From Hexactinellida sp. DTS-2022 (lineage: Eukaryota > Porifera > Hexactinellida): DNA of 64,000 nt. How positions within the stretch are numbered: position 1 is the stretch's first letter; every line of letters starts with the position of its first letter. The stretch is taken from NCBI GenBank assembly GCA_028753945.1, contig JAPNXP010000004.1, positions 1,798,001 through 1,862,000 of the forward strand, given 5' to 3'. Below are positions 36,365 to 47,152 of the stretch, piece by piece. The notes under the pieces were generated by a model. The model made no database searches. It saw only the letters and a list, made by a program, of their open reading frames with translations, and had not been told where the DNA came from. Made by a program: the position numbers and the translations under genes.

Positions 36365-36818
36365 CAAAAATAGGATCAGATTTAATATTTGGAATAATTT
36401 GTGCTACTTTTAATCTGAAATCAGTGACCTCATTGTCGATATAAATTTGAAATGAAGTCATCATCTCCTCAATAGATTGCTCATTTATGGCAAGGGCTTC
36501 AGAATAAGTTAGGTTTTTGATGTGACCGAACCTTCTAGTAATCTGATTAGCCAGCAAAAGAAATGGAATATTAATGTTGATCCCTTTAAACATTGATGAT
36601 TCAACAACCTGATAGGTCTTTTTTTTTGTAGCTATTTGTATCAGGTAATTTAACATCTCTCGATCTAAATAATCGCATTTCGTAGCTACAAAAATTATTG
36701 GCTTCTTCGTTGCTACAAGAGCTGGTAATAATCTTTCTGCATACTTTTTTTGTGATTCCTGCTCAGCAATTTTGTTCACAGATACATCAAACACGAAAAT
36801 AAATCCATCGATGTTAAC
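36365..36818 (-). CDS. p190 RhoGAP-like exon (second half of GTPase-like domain)
   Basis: A 454-base exon between a good acceptor (CATTTAG then GTTAAC) and a strong donor (TTTTTG then GTAAGT). It starts in phase 0 and leaves one base at the end. It encodes NIDGFIFVFDVS, then KKPIIFVATKCDYLD with the TKCD form of the G4 guanine-specificity motif that p190 proteins use in place of NKxD. KTYQVVESSMFKGININIPF follows, matching p190 QVVETSARSNVNVDLAF. The tail (EEMMTSFQIYIDNEVTDF ... IIPNIKSDPIF) enters the first FF-domain region. No stop or frameshift inside, unlike every transposon gene in the window. p190 proteins are cytoplasmic Rho GTPase-activating proteins; the catalytic RhoGAP domain itself is not in the window. 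Confidence 0.88.
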
Positions 36819-37399
36819 CTAAATGAATGCAGATTATATAAAAATGAAGACAAGAAGCAAATGTGAATCAATTCATGCAATTGAAATATTCAAAAAATTC
36901 TATTTGTTTAAAATTGTTGCACTAAAACCACAAAGTGGATACATTTATCTACGACTACTGTGAAGGCGCCAATCCAGGACGATACATTAAGTGGTTGATG
37001 TTACTGGGCAGGGGAGTAACTGGGAGGGGGCAAGGGGGGGCAGGGTTCTGCCCCCCCCACGCAAACGGTGGGGGCCGGGGCCCAGATTTATGATTTACTC
37101 ACTTAAGTTTAACAGAGATCCCTTGGGAACGGATTTTGTCGGGTAACAACTGCAAACATGAAAACAACTAAAATTATAAAATTTACAGTCAACTCCCGTT
37201 ATAACGGACTGCTCGGGACCGTGGTTTCATTTCGTATAACCGGAGTTCGATCTTAAAAGAGTTCATTACAGGTAGAATTTCGTTGTAACCGGAGTTTCAT
37301 ATAAACGGATTTCGTTCTAACCGGAGTTCGTTATAAGCAGAAACGTTATAATCGGAGTTCGTTATAACCGGAGTAAATCAATAGTTTAGAGGCCATATG

Positions 37400-37538
37400 C
37401 ATGGGCGTAGGGAGGGGGGGTCAGGGGGGGGGGGGGGCAGCTCAGCCATTTTCACTCCCAGACCCCCTTTAAGTCGCACGCTACGCTCGCTGGTTGTACA
37501 TTTGCCCCCCCCTAGATTTTGGCCTGGCTACGCCCTTG
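37400..37538. mobile_element. 139-bp hAT MITE
   Basis: Ends CATGGGCGTAG and CTACGCCCTTG, with long G and C runs inside. 8-bp flanks GCCATATG and GCTATATG differ at one base. Confidence 0.75.
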
Positions 37539-37709
37539 GCTATATGGGATATAAATGATTTCGTTATAAGCGGAATTTCGATATATCCATTTCGTTCTAA
37601 CCGAAGTTTTAATAATGCAATAGGATAGAAGGATTTCCGGACCATTGAATGTCTTCGTTATAAGCAGGTACTTCGTTATATCTGACTTGGTTATAAAGGG
37701 AGTTGACTG

Positions 37710-38040
37710 CATAGGCGTCGTTACAGGGGGGCGGGGGGGCCTGTCCCCCCCGGAAAAATGTCGGGGGGCAGCATAGGTCTCGCCCCCCTCAGATTTCGTC
37801 CTCAGCTGGCGTTTGTCTTGAAAATTAGTTGAAACAGTGGAAGATAACAGGTTTTTAATTTTCCCCAAATGTCAAGTTGCATAAAGCTTTCTAAGTAAAT
37901 TTACATCTCACTTATGTTATTAATTTAAAAATTATGTGTGATATTTTTGCGTATTAATTGCAACATAAAATAAATGTCTTTTAAATGTTCTCTGGCTGCC
38001 CCCCCAGATTTTCAAAAAATTGGAAAGTTCGACGCCTATG
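37710..38040. mobile_element. 331-bp hAT MITE, TSD GTTGACTG
   Basis: Ends CATAGGCGTCG and CGACGCCTATG, with G/C runs inside. A perfect 8-bp duplication GTTGACTG lies at 37702-37709 and 38041-38048; it copies the end of the pogo MITE it entered. Confidence 0.9.
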
Positions 38041-40459
38041 GTTGACTGTATAGCAATATGTCCACCCTATGCGAATCCTCCTTAAACCTTTGCATCACAC
38101 GGGCCCAATTGTTCGCCCCCAGCTCCTTCGCTCGCTTCCGGTGCACCGCAAGTATTGCGAGGTCCGAGAGCCGATCGTCCGTGGTCTGACAGCGAAGCCA
38201 TGTCTTCACCCTTCTCATCACAGAGAACACGCTCTCGCAACCTGCCGTGCCTACAGGGATCGTAATGGCAATGGTTGCTATTTCCAACAGAGCAGGAACT
38301 GTCAGGCGGTAGGGAGTTAACATGTTGATGAGGTCGCTCAGACACTTGGGGTGGACGAACTCAGGATCCCTGGCCACGAAGCCTACAGTTATGATCCGGT
38401 ACGTAGCGATATCATGACGCAGGAAGTCCATGTCGATGAGGTAGTGCAGAGCGAAGTCACGCAACCTCTCCAATGACAGGAAGTGAGAGAGAGCATCGAT
38501 TCCAGTGAATGCGAGGTTTGTCCCACCCTCGAACCGGCGCCGCAGCTCCCCCTCCACTGCAGTAACTATGGGTACATAGAGGTGCTTCTTGTAGTCGTCT
38601 TCTGTATCAAGGACGACAGTCGCTACTGCAGCAGCGTAATGGCGAACACGGCGGACAGGTCTTGCCCGGGGCTGAGGGAGATTCATTTCCTCCAGAACCG
38701 AGGTGAATTTGGCCCACACGGCTCTCCATCCTTCACTGGTTCCTCCAGGTTGGCTCAGGGCGGCAGACTCGGGCGCAGAGTAGGCGATCGTAGCCTCGAT
38801 CATAACCGTAGCGGCGGCAAGATCCAGCTCGGATCCATGCAACACAAGGTGGAGATGTTTCAGCTTGGTCAGGACCTCCTCCATGATACACAGCTCCATT
38901 ACCAAGGCTGTGTCGATGAACGCCATGAGTCCCCTCGCTTGTGCCCGCCTCTCTCCATCCGCATGTACAAGACTGCCCATGTAGTAGGACAATGTTCCCA
39001 CCACAACACCGAGGTTGACACGGGCATTCTGGCAGGCCGCAGCCTGACAAACCCATCGGGTATCACTGAGTCTTTGCATCTGTAGGCGATTTGTGGATCC
39101 GCGGAGTTCTTCGTACTTGGAGTGCACAACAGAGGTGGAGAGATAGCCGTAGAGTCGCTGGAGTTGCTGGAACAAGTCCGCCGATCGGCCCACATGACGA
39201 ATTGCACCAACGACGGCCAAATTGAGCTTGTGGGCGGAACAGTGGACATACAAGGCACGCCCACCGGACAAGTCCAGCAAACGCGTGCACCCCTCTTGTA
39301 GCACCCGACATAACTGCTGCCCCATCGTAACTCTGAGCCACGCAGTTGGCCAGTGACAGTCCCCCAGCTTCCACTACATTCTGGATTTCCCGAGTAAGCC
39401 CCTCAGCAGTGAGCGTGTGGGCACGCGAACGTGAGGAACGCCTCAAGTACACGACCGTCCTTCCAGTAGCGACAGTTGATGGCTATCTGCTCGTGCTTGC
39501 TCAAATCCCGGGACTCATCTGCCATTAGTGAAAAGGCTCCAGCATCCCGCAATTCCCAACTTATATCGGAGTGCACTAGACTCGCCTGGATTCTGATGAG
39601 CTGGTTCTGGATCAGTGGAGAGGTATAGAGTGATCATCCGGTGCCTTCCAATTTCTGCTTGACCACTGCTTCATAACGGCCCACTAGTTCCAGCAGCTCA
39701 ATGAAGTTTCCCTTACTGTCGCTGTTGGACGACTCGTCGTGGCCGCGAAGGGGGAGACCTTGACGCGCACAAAGTTGACAACCTCGGCGACTGTGGCAAC
39801 GTAGGAACGGTTGATCATGCCGGTCTTCGCTGCCCCCTCGATGATCAGACTGCGGATACCTACCGTTTCCAGAGACTTGTTCCAGTGCACAAAACTTGCC
39901 TCAGCCTGTTTATGAGACTGGTGAGAGTGGGCTCCTTCAGCTTCTCCGTAGCCTTCTTCCACTGGTTGAATCGGCTCCCATCTCCCTCCCACACTGGCAG
40001 CGTTTTATCACCGAAGTGAAGGCATCTGTGGCAGTAGATCTTGTCCTGGCTCAGGGAGTATTCCAGCCACTTGTACTGGTTTCCCCATTTGGCCAGGAAT
40101 TTTCTGGTGCGTTGGCCATCCACCACTCTGGGGTACCCCATTCTGGGAGCCTTGACTATGAGAGCAGCATCACTGGGAGTGGCACTGATGTCGGAAGGGC
40201 CATGAGCATGACGTGTAGGTAGAGGTACTTGTTCAGGCTGGCCTTCTGCGTCATCAGTCCTTGCGTACTCCGCAGCCTCGACAACATCGTACTCCACGTA
40301 TGAGTCCCGATCCTCGTCGAAGTCTCCTCGTCTTGCTACAGACCCAGAGTCATGCTCAGACTCAGACTCAGATGAGCGGAAACTAGGAATTCCAGGCTCA
40401 GGCATCTCTTGATTCCCTGAGGACACACTCTCAGTGCGAGGGCGCTTGTTGCTGGACAT
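38036..40459 (-). pseudogene. ZMYM1-like hAT transposase (TTF finger, DUF4371, dimerisation domain)
   Basis: Reading from 40459, an acidic N-terminal leader of about 115 residues precedes a TTF-type zinc finger (FLAKWGNQYKWLEYS ... YCHRCLHFGD). A frameshift near 39900 leads to ASFVHWNKSLET and GMINRSYVATVAEVVNFVRV. Another shift gives NFIELLELVGRYEAVVKQ and AFSLMADESRDLSKHEQIAI, the first catalytic strand. Next is SLANCVAQSYDGAAVMSG, then a last shift. The remaining 429 codons from 39325 are open and hold YVHCSAHKLNLAVV (second strand, CxxH) and finally ITIPVGTAGCESVFSVMRRV (hAT C-terminal dimerisation). So four reading-frame segments of one gene of about 800 codons. The long open 3' part suggests recent death. 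Confidence 0.88.
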
Positions 40460-40743
40460 GAATGCACGCGTACTACTAACTCTACAAGAAATTAGCGAAA
40501 CTATATTTCTGAAATTAGTATGTAGCCAGCTTCGCTGGTAGCTAATTTTTAAATCCTATTTCGGTCGCCCGAGAATATAAAATACAGCGTATTACAGATT
40601 TTATACTACTATAAAATACATATTTTACATCAGGTTTTATACTACTAAAATAGTATTTTCTGGGTCCCCCCTAGGCCCTGTGCCACCTGCCCCCCCCCCC
40701 CCCCCCCTGGCCAACGCTCTAGTTACGCCCCTGTTACTGGGAC

Positions 40744-41315
40744 ATGAATATCCTACACCTTTATAAACTACAAAAGCGAGCAGCCAGAATTATTCTAGAC
40801 ATAACAGACATAAGAACCCCTACAAAATTTATGTTTCAAAGGTTAAGCTGGCTCCCTCTTGAATATATAGTGAAAATACAAACTCTCAACCTAGTATACC
40901 GATCCCTAAACCACCTAACATCTGATAAATTACAAGGAATGTTTAAATATAGTTACAACGTGCAATCACGTACACGATCAGCTAAGAAAAAATTATTGTA
41001 TGTTCCTAATTGTGTTCATCTTAAATGCAGGAGTAATTCCTTTATGTATCAGGGAGCAAAGTTGTGGAACACTCTACCATTTGATGTCAGGAAATCAAGC
41101 TCTTTAACTATATCTAAAAGAATTCTAAAGAACCTTTACTATGAAATAATTTTAGTACTGAAAGAAATTTTTGAACTTGAACTTCTGAACATTGTGTAAA
41201 TATCCAATTGTAATTGTATTTGTATATAAACTGTGTTGTGTTTTTGATTGTATGTATATATGTTGGACCGTGTGGAATAATAGCTTAATAGCTAAACACG
41301 TCATCCATTAAAGAA
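40744..41315 (+). pseudogene. non-LTR retrotransposon ORF2 C terminus and 3' tail
   Basis: The open frame 40744-41199 (151 codons) contains LYKLQKRAARIILD, FQRLSWLPLEYIVKIQ, GAKLWNTLPFDVRKSSSLT and KRILKNLY. This order is characteristic of the region after the reverse transcriptase in CR1/Jockey-type ORF2 proteins. The tail (GTGTGGAATAATAGCTTAA, TAGCTAAACACGTCATCC) ends in AAAGAAAAAAAA. The RT itself is absent. The sequence left of the hAT insertion (before 37001) would be its continuation, but I found only weak similarity and a stop there. Confidence 0.75.
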
Positions 41316-41591
41316 AAAAAATGCATTTATATAAATAGAAATACTATTCAAAATTAATTATTTCAGAACAAATCATTTGATCAAAGGATTTCGAATATGT
41401 AGTACAGTACTAAATAGGATACAATTACTTGCGATATAATGAATAAATTAAAGTAGTTAATATGTTAACAAACGAATTGTGTGGCAGGATGGTTACACAA
41501 AGAATATATATATATATAATGGATTGATAGGAGAGGATAAATTGAAACACAATAAAAAATATTGAAATTATTGAGTAATAATGGTATGGAG

Positions 41592-41918
41592 CAGGGTTGA
41601 TAAAAATCATGATTTTTTAATACGTATATACCGTAATTTTTATTTGAGATTTGATATGTTAATCAATTTTTTCAAGTAAATCATAATTATATTTAACTAA
41701 CAGTATTTAAAGTACCTATCATGCTTTCTACCAGCCCTAAAAGTGATTAACGCTAAGAGGTATAATTTCTAAATAATAATATAAGTAAGTAAATTATTTC
41801 CGGATACGGTTGGTAAATATGATATTTTAATCAAAAATGTAATATTTTTTATTTAAATCAGATTTTTTATCTAAACAAATATTTGAGTAAAACAAATGAT
41901 TTAAATCAAAGTACCCTG
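41592..41918. mobile_element. hAT-type MITE, TIR CAGGGTTGATAAAAATCATG
   Basis: Left end CAGGGTTGATAAAAATCATG, right end TTAAATCAAAGTACCCTG. Flanks GTATGGAG and GTAGGCAG agree at six of eight bases. The interior is dominated by ATTTAAATCA-like words. Confidence 0.65.
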
Positions 41919-41926
41919 GTAGGCAG

Positions 41927-42224
41927 CAGTGCTCGACAAATTAGGTGGTATGGTGGCGTTAGCCACCAAAATCTTATTTAAGCCAACAAATTTTGCCTTT
42001 GGTGGCTTAACTAATCTACCATAAATTGTGAATTATTTTACTTTGTGTGGATTATATTTTTCGTTGCATCATTTGTTACAAATATTAGAGTTGTTTTACG
42101 GCATCAGAACTTTGATAAGTCATCAGTGGTTTGTTGAACCGGCAGTTGTTTATTCTTTAGCCACCAGAAAAATGAGGTGGTGGCTTAATTAGCCACCATC
42201 AAAATTTCATTTTGTCGAGCACTG
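41927..42224. mobile_element. hAT MITE, TIR CAGTGCTCGACAAA, TSD GTAGGCAG
   Basis: Ends CAGTGCTCGACAAATTAGG and TTTTGTCGAGCACTG. A perfect 8-bp duplication GTAGGCAG lies at 41919-41926 and 42225-42232. Inside, TGGTGGCTTAA/TTAGCCACCA words alternate on both strands. It abuts the previous element with only the shared duplication between them. Confidence 0.92.
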
Positions 42225-42276
42225 GTAGGCAGTCTAAGTTTAAATAAATATGGTAACTTTCGCTACATAACTCATA

Positions 42277-42597
42277 CAGTACACCCTCGCTAATCCGAAA
42301 AGGAGAAACCAAAATATTCTTCTACTGAATGTGGGAAAAAATCGTAAATTGCAATGGCTTTATAAAAAATAAGTATCAGGCAAGTATTTTAAGGAGCACA
42401 CTAGATGTTTAGTGCGGATTAACAATGTTTGCACAAATTTGGTTCGGATTATCGAGATTCTCATTTATAGATGCCCATAGAAAATGCATCACTTCACTAA
42501 TCCGAACGAATTCACTAATCGGAACAGAAGATTTTGGAATCGGAACAGAAGATTTTGGAATCGGAACACCTCCGTTCGGATTAGCGAGGGTGTACTG
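42277..42597. mobile_element. pogo MITE, TIR CAGTACACCCTCGCTAATCC, copy 2
   Basis: Same ends and interior as 12475-12772, with TA flanks. A 21-base unit (AACAGAAGATTTTGGAATCGG) is present twice in tandem here and once in the other copy. Confidence 0.92.
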
Positions 42598-42639
42598 TAC
42601 TAATAAAACACAAAGTTATAATATACTATATAGTATATA

Positions 42640-42895
42640 GACATTTGTTTGTATGTTCAGAGTGGATTGAACAAACAAAAGTTTCCAAAATTATTTTTGG
42701 CATATAGGGGTAACCTTTGGCCCCAGAGAATAATTTGAGGTTTCCACTCGAAATTTTCAATTCCTTGCCAAGTTATGACGTCATTGTCACATTTGAAGTA
42801 TGAAGATTCACTTAATCGCATATAATTCGCACCCTCAACGAGATCTGAATTCAATAGAACATGCACATTAATGATGCGGATATGTTGAACATTTC
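42640..42895 (+). mobile_element. Helitron-like repeat, copy 5
   Basis: TTTGTTTGTATGTTCAGAGT, GGCATATAGGGGTAACCTTT, GAGGTTTCCACTCGAAATTT, TTATGACGTCATTGTCAC and ATGCACATTAATGATGCGGA match the copy at 35790-36090 in order. The copy stops before the hairpin end. Confidence 0.6.
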
Positions 42896-43221
42896 ATCAT
42901 TATTTTTTTAAGTGATAAACTTTAAAATTATCCATCTCAAAACATGATAGACCGAAAGATTTTGTTAATAGATATACCTAATACAATAATAGAAATTTCA
43001 AAAGAATTTGAAGGATTTATTAATTAAAAGATATTGAGAAGAGAGTAAAATCGAACAAAACACGGTTTCTGAATATTTTATCAAACTGGCAGTTGGACTC
43101 AGTGCTAGGGCGGGTGAAATAATAATAGTTTATGTGCGAAATTGATTGGGCATTCGAATAAACATAGTGATACAAAAGCCACTGAGCTGCATGCAATAAT
43201 TTCCATCTCAAAGTGAAAATA

Positions 43222-43753
43222 CACTGACCTACCAAAAGTATTGGTATCAATCGATTATTTTCAAGTTAATTTATGTACATTCGACAAAATATGAATATAA
43301 GTACAGATTAAATTTGGTTTCGATATTATGAGACTCACATCTCGAAGTGAAATCTCAAGTATGTTAATGTGAATAATTTTAGCCAAATTAACTAGATAAT
43401 GAGCTCAGGAAATATATATTTCTATTTAGCAAAAAAGTGTTTCGAGTTAATAAACCCTAAATGCAGTTTTGAATTGTACATGTTAGAATTACTGCAGATG
43501 AAATTTTTTCTAAACATTCCTCAATTAATCGTTAACTTAAAGTCATCTAAAAGTTATGTCACGTGTGCACATGGCAGAAAAATGCAGGCTGCAGGAAAGG
43601 ACTACTAAAGACGGCCCCAAACATTTAGTATAACAAACTATCAAATTTCAGAATAGTTTGATAAGACATACATGAAGTTCGCAACATATTTCTGCCATGT
43701 GACATTCGTAGCACAAATTATCGATTAGTACGAATACATTTGGTAGGTCAGTG
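43222..43753. mobile_element. Tc1-type element remnant, TIR CACTGACCTACCAAAAGTAT
   Basis: Left end CACTGACCTACCAAAAGTAT, right end ATACATTTGGTAGGTCAGTG, each next to TA. CCAAAAGTATT ends are typical of Tc1 elements. 532 bp with no transposase homology (the 69-codon frame at 43399 has none). A lone related end (CTACCAAAAGTATTCG) is at about 56535. Confidence 0.75.
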
Positions 43754-44239
43754 TAAGTAGATAAAGAAACGTCAATATAAAAACGCCCAACTCTACTCAA
43801 ATGCTCACACAATTAAATAGGCACCAAATTTTAAATCTATATTAAAATAGAATAAGAAACTTTTCAATATATTCAGGTGGGTAATGACGTATTGTAAAGC
43901 CGCCATTATTAAATTCAATATGGAATTGAGACAAAGTTACAGATTTTATTAATGACAAAAATGAATATTGGAGAATTAAATAAATAAGAATTCCTGGGAT
44001 TGCAGGTATGCTGAATCGCAAAATACATTTAGAAGCATTCTGAAATGTAAAATAATTCAAAAGATCCCACATGTCTTGTCACTGTGCAGTTACAGCAGAT
44101 CGACCAGTTTTCCCATCACTGTGGCATGATTCATGGCACACCTGAATGTTGAGAACCTGAAAACCCTATTCGATTTCGACTTCTTTGGAGGTTCAGTGCC
44201 GGTAGCCCACATCCTGCAGATTTTCTAATAAGGTGCCCA

Positions 44240-44420
44240 TCACCACTTGTACCACCGAGTATCCTTCACTCAGCTGCGCCTAATTAAGGAATTCATACGT
44301 ACTACTATGGACCAGGATCGTCTGAACCACTGCGCTGCACTCTGCATCCACAAAAAGAGGTTGCAGAGCGGAACCGTCAATATCGTGAAGGCGGCAGACA
44401 TTTCATCGGCACATACGACG
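44240..44420 (+). pseudogene. hAT transposase C-terminal fragment
   Basis: VPITTCTTE, then after a frameshift QLRLIKEFIRTTMDQDRLNH and CIHKKR. This matches the dimerisation-domain end of hAT proteins of the ZMYM1/P52rIPK group (family form: RSFSTLRRIKTYLRSTMSQERLNGLA). Upstream text is related in composition (44060-44230) but not readable. It belongs to a different family from the hAT at 37009, since the residues differ. Confidence 0.6.
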
Positions 44421-44949
44421 ATATAACATTTTTGAGAAGGTTATCAAACCTCCGATGAAGGATTAACACATGGAAATAGAAATATATTTTATGGTTATCA
44501 AAATGCTTCTACTAGATATTATATCTAATGTAGATAGCATACTAACGTTAATATGAAATTTCAATTGATTCGAAAATAAACTTAAGCATATAAATGTAAT
44601 TTTGAATGATAACAAATGTATAGTTCCATGTATTTGAAATCTCTAAAAATACAACATATTTCAATTCACTGTGAAAAAAGTACATAAAAATCAACGATAA
44701 ATTTTGACTGGTTTTAGATTAATGTTGTAAGAATTAATTTTGGAAATCTAGGCTTCCGAAACAGTGCGCAACTTTGAATAATTACACGAAATCCATTGTC
44801 ACTTTGTGTCGTATGAAAATGCAAAAACAAATAATTCGCTATTATTCAGAAGTATATCTTATTGGTTCCGCAAAAGTTGGCAAATATTGTATAATAAGAA
44901 CAACTGAGCACTGAAGACATTTTATCAATCAGAGCAACGAACTATGAAC

Positions 44950-45370
44950 TGATACAGTACATATTGGATATAGTGATAATGGTGGGGACATCTGATTTGT
45001 GGCCAAATTATCACTATATCCAATATATCACTATATCCAATATATCACTCTACCCATTATATCACTATATCCACTGTATCACCGCATCTAATATATGACT
45101 GTATACATTGTCAATACTTATATTCTGAAAAGAATAATCTAATTCCTTTTCAAATTCAAGTGGTAACGATATTTATACTGTAAAATATGAATTATGGGGT
45201 CAAAGGAAGGTCAAAAGCCAATATTCTTGTGTAATCTGTACACAAATTATCACTATATCCAATAATGACATCACTATAACCAATAAAATTTGTATGGGAT
45301 TTGCTCGGGGAAGCACCTAAAGCTGCAAAATTATCACTATATCCAAATATATCACTATATCTATTATGTA
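44950..45370. repeat. 17-bp minisatellite within an ATTGGATATAGTGAT repeat
   Basis: Six units of exactly 17 bases (first two identical: ATCACTATATCCAATAT) run from 45010 to 45111. The same unit occurs inverted at about 44961-44978 and again singly near 45245, 45280 and 45335-45365. This suggests a short inverted-repeat element whose end motif became amplified. Confidence 0.75.
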
Positions 45371-47152
45371 CTATTGGGTTTTAGAAATTGAAGGAAATTA
45401 GTTTTGTACAATTCGGGGGTTATTTAGTGTGATGGACCAGAGACAGCTATGCTAGAAAATGTGATCTTTGGTTCTATGAGTTCTAATACACATTATAATT
45501 ACATTCAGTAAACTTCTACCCCCTCTACATAAGTGTATAAATCCTTATATTCCTTGGGAATTTGACTCTCACGAAATCTCACCCATGTTCAAGATATTTA
45601 AACAATAACCATGAGTGAATAATAAAAGAATGTTAACAAACCAAAAACAATGCATTTCATTGATTTACAACAAATCACCCAGAACTAAACTTAAGAGGCT
45701 GCATACATCATTTTTAGGATGCTATTCAAAACCAGCTATCAATAACCTACATGTTAGAATTACTTCACCTTTGAGTACGTGCAACGCAAATGCCCATATT
45801 CTATAAACTACAGTTTTAAGCCACTGTGCAGTTCGTACATAATATCTATGCTTGTCTGGATATAGTAACAATTAAATATTTTTGAAAAACAGTGGTAGGA
45901 CTGATATCGGAAAACTTGTTACAGTCAACTCCGGGTCCCGTTATACGAAGTGAACGGGAACCAAAAGTCATGCTTCAAGAGGAGCATCTCGCGCTCCTGG
46001 ATAAAATTATTGGTTGTAACTGGAATTCTTTATACAAACTTATCGGTTATAAACGAGTGTGAAGTTGGCGCAGCATTCAACTGAGCACAGATCAAAATGA
46101 AAGTTGAGGCCCTTCCCATTATTGGATTTGGATAAAAATTACACATATTAAAGAGGAGGCACGGAGATTTATGATTTTGGATTTTAAAAAAATATTTTTT
46201 TAGTTTTTTCTATTTATATTTTTACATTATGAGTGAGCATTTAAAAAATATATCTTTGACAACATTTTTAGGTAATTGAATTAAAACTTTGCATACATCT
46301 TTGTGACTATGGGACGTTTCTTATGCCAAAATATTTCAAAAAAATATCAACATTCCTATGAGATATAGCTTGGTAAAGTTGAACATGTGTTTACTTCAGA
46401 TTATATACTATTTCTTTTATTATCGAGTGAACAGCACAAGAGTTTAACACAATACAATTGCTAGATTACAACCACCAGATTGTGTGTTTATGTCACAGCT
46501 TATATATAACAGCCACAACCAATTACAATTGGATGAAACCTGAAACGTACACTAAATAAATATCACACACTATTCTTGTTGAAATTCCTTCTATAAAACC
46601 TTGCGAAGATTTACTAATATTATTATATATTTATTCTGCTTCACTAACCAACGAATATTATATTCATTCCCTATTGAAACGATTCAGAGATCCAATGGAT
46701 AAAGATCATCAAGGTAAATTCGATTTTCAACTTTAATATCTATTTTGATATGGAGAATTCTATCTTTAATCAATTATATGTATTCAATAGCTTTACCCAT
46801 CGATTTAGGGATGTTTCTCGATTTTTGTAAAGCCAGAAACTTAAGCCCTGAAGCTCTAACAGCCAGGTGTTCCGTCTCAAATTCGGTTTGGGGAAATGTA
46901 TCAAGACGCATTTTCGGAAGGAATAGGCCAATTTAAGGAAAAGCTTATACCTCAAATGGAAGAATAATTCCCATAACATTTACAATAAGGTCAAAGAGTA
47001 TGATCTCAACTCCACTGTTTCCAACAATTACCAGGTACGTTTGCTTAGATTTACTTTCCATTGAATGTAGAACTTCCTTAATAAAGGAACTATACTGAGA
47101 GATATTAGTGCTAGATTACAAGGAGATAACTTAACTAACAATTTACCAACCA

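Larger units (their letters stand above)
37186..38048. mobile_element. pogo MITE, CAGTCAACTCCCGTTATAAC, with two hAT MITEs in it
   Basis: Left end CAGTCAACTCCCGTTATAAC after TA; right end GGGAGTTGACTG, whose last bases are duplicated at 38041-38048 by an insertion and followed by TA. GTTATAACCGGAGTTCG units fill the interior. Same family as 45922-52908 and 60083-60447. Confidence 0.85.
37009..40733 (-). mobile_element. ZMYM1-like hAT transposon, TSD TTACTGGG
   Basis: Left end CAGGGGAGTAACTGG, right end CTAGTTACGCCCCTG. A perfect 8-bp duplication TTACTGGG lies at 37001-37008 and 40734-40741. Next to each tip are long G or C runs. The element carries the transposase pseudogene at 38036-40459 and was itself hit by a pogo MITE (37186-38048). 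It landed just upstream of a non-LTR retrotransposon fragment. The coding part is much richer in GC than the rest of the window, which suggests a later arrival than most repeats. Confidence 0.93.

Noticed and set aside
37400..38040. Poly-G/C tracts as regulatory CpG island or G-quadruplex promoter
   Set aside because: Each tract sits just inside a hAT TIR and belongs to the element.
38069..39085. Plus-strand frames of 83 and 200 codons
   Set aside because: Antisense shadows of the GC-rich hAT transposase pseudogene.
43399..43608. Tc1 transposase
   Set aside because: The 69-codon frame has no HTH or DDE motif; only the ends are Tc1-like.
45010..45111. CRISPR-like array
   Set aside because: Unit repeats are contiguous with no spacers, and the DNA is eukaryotic.
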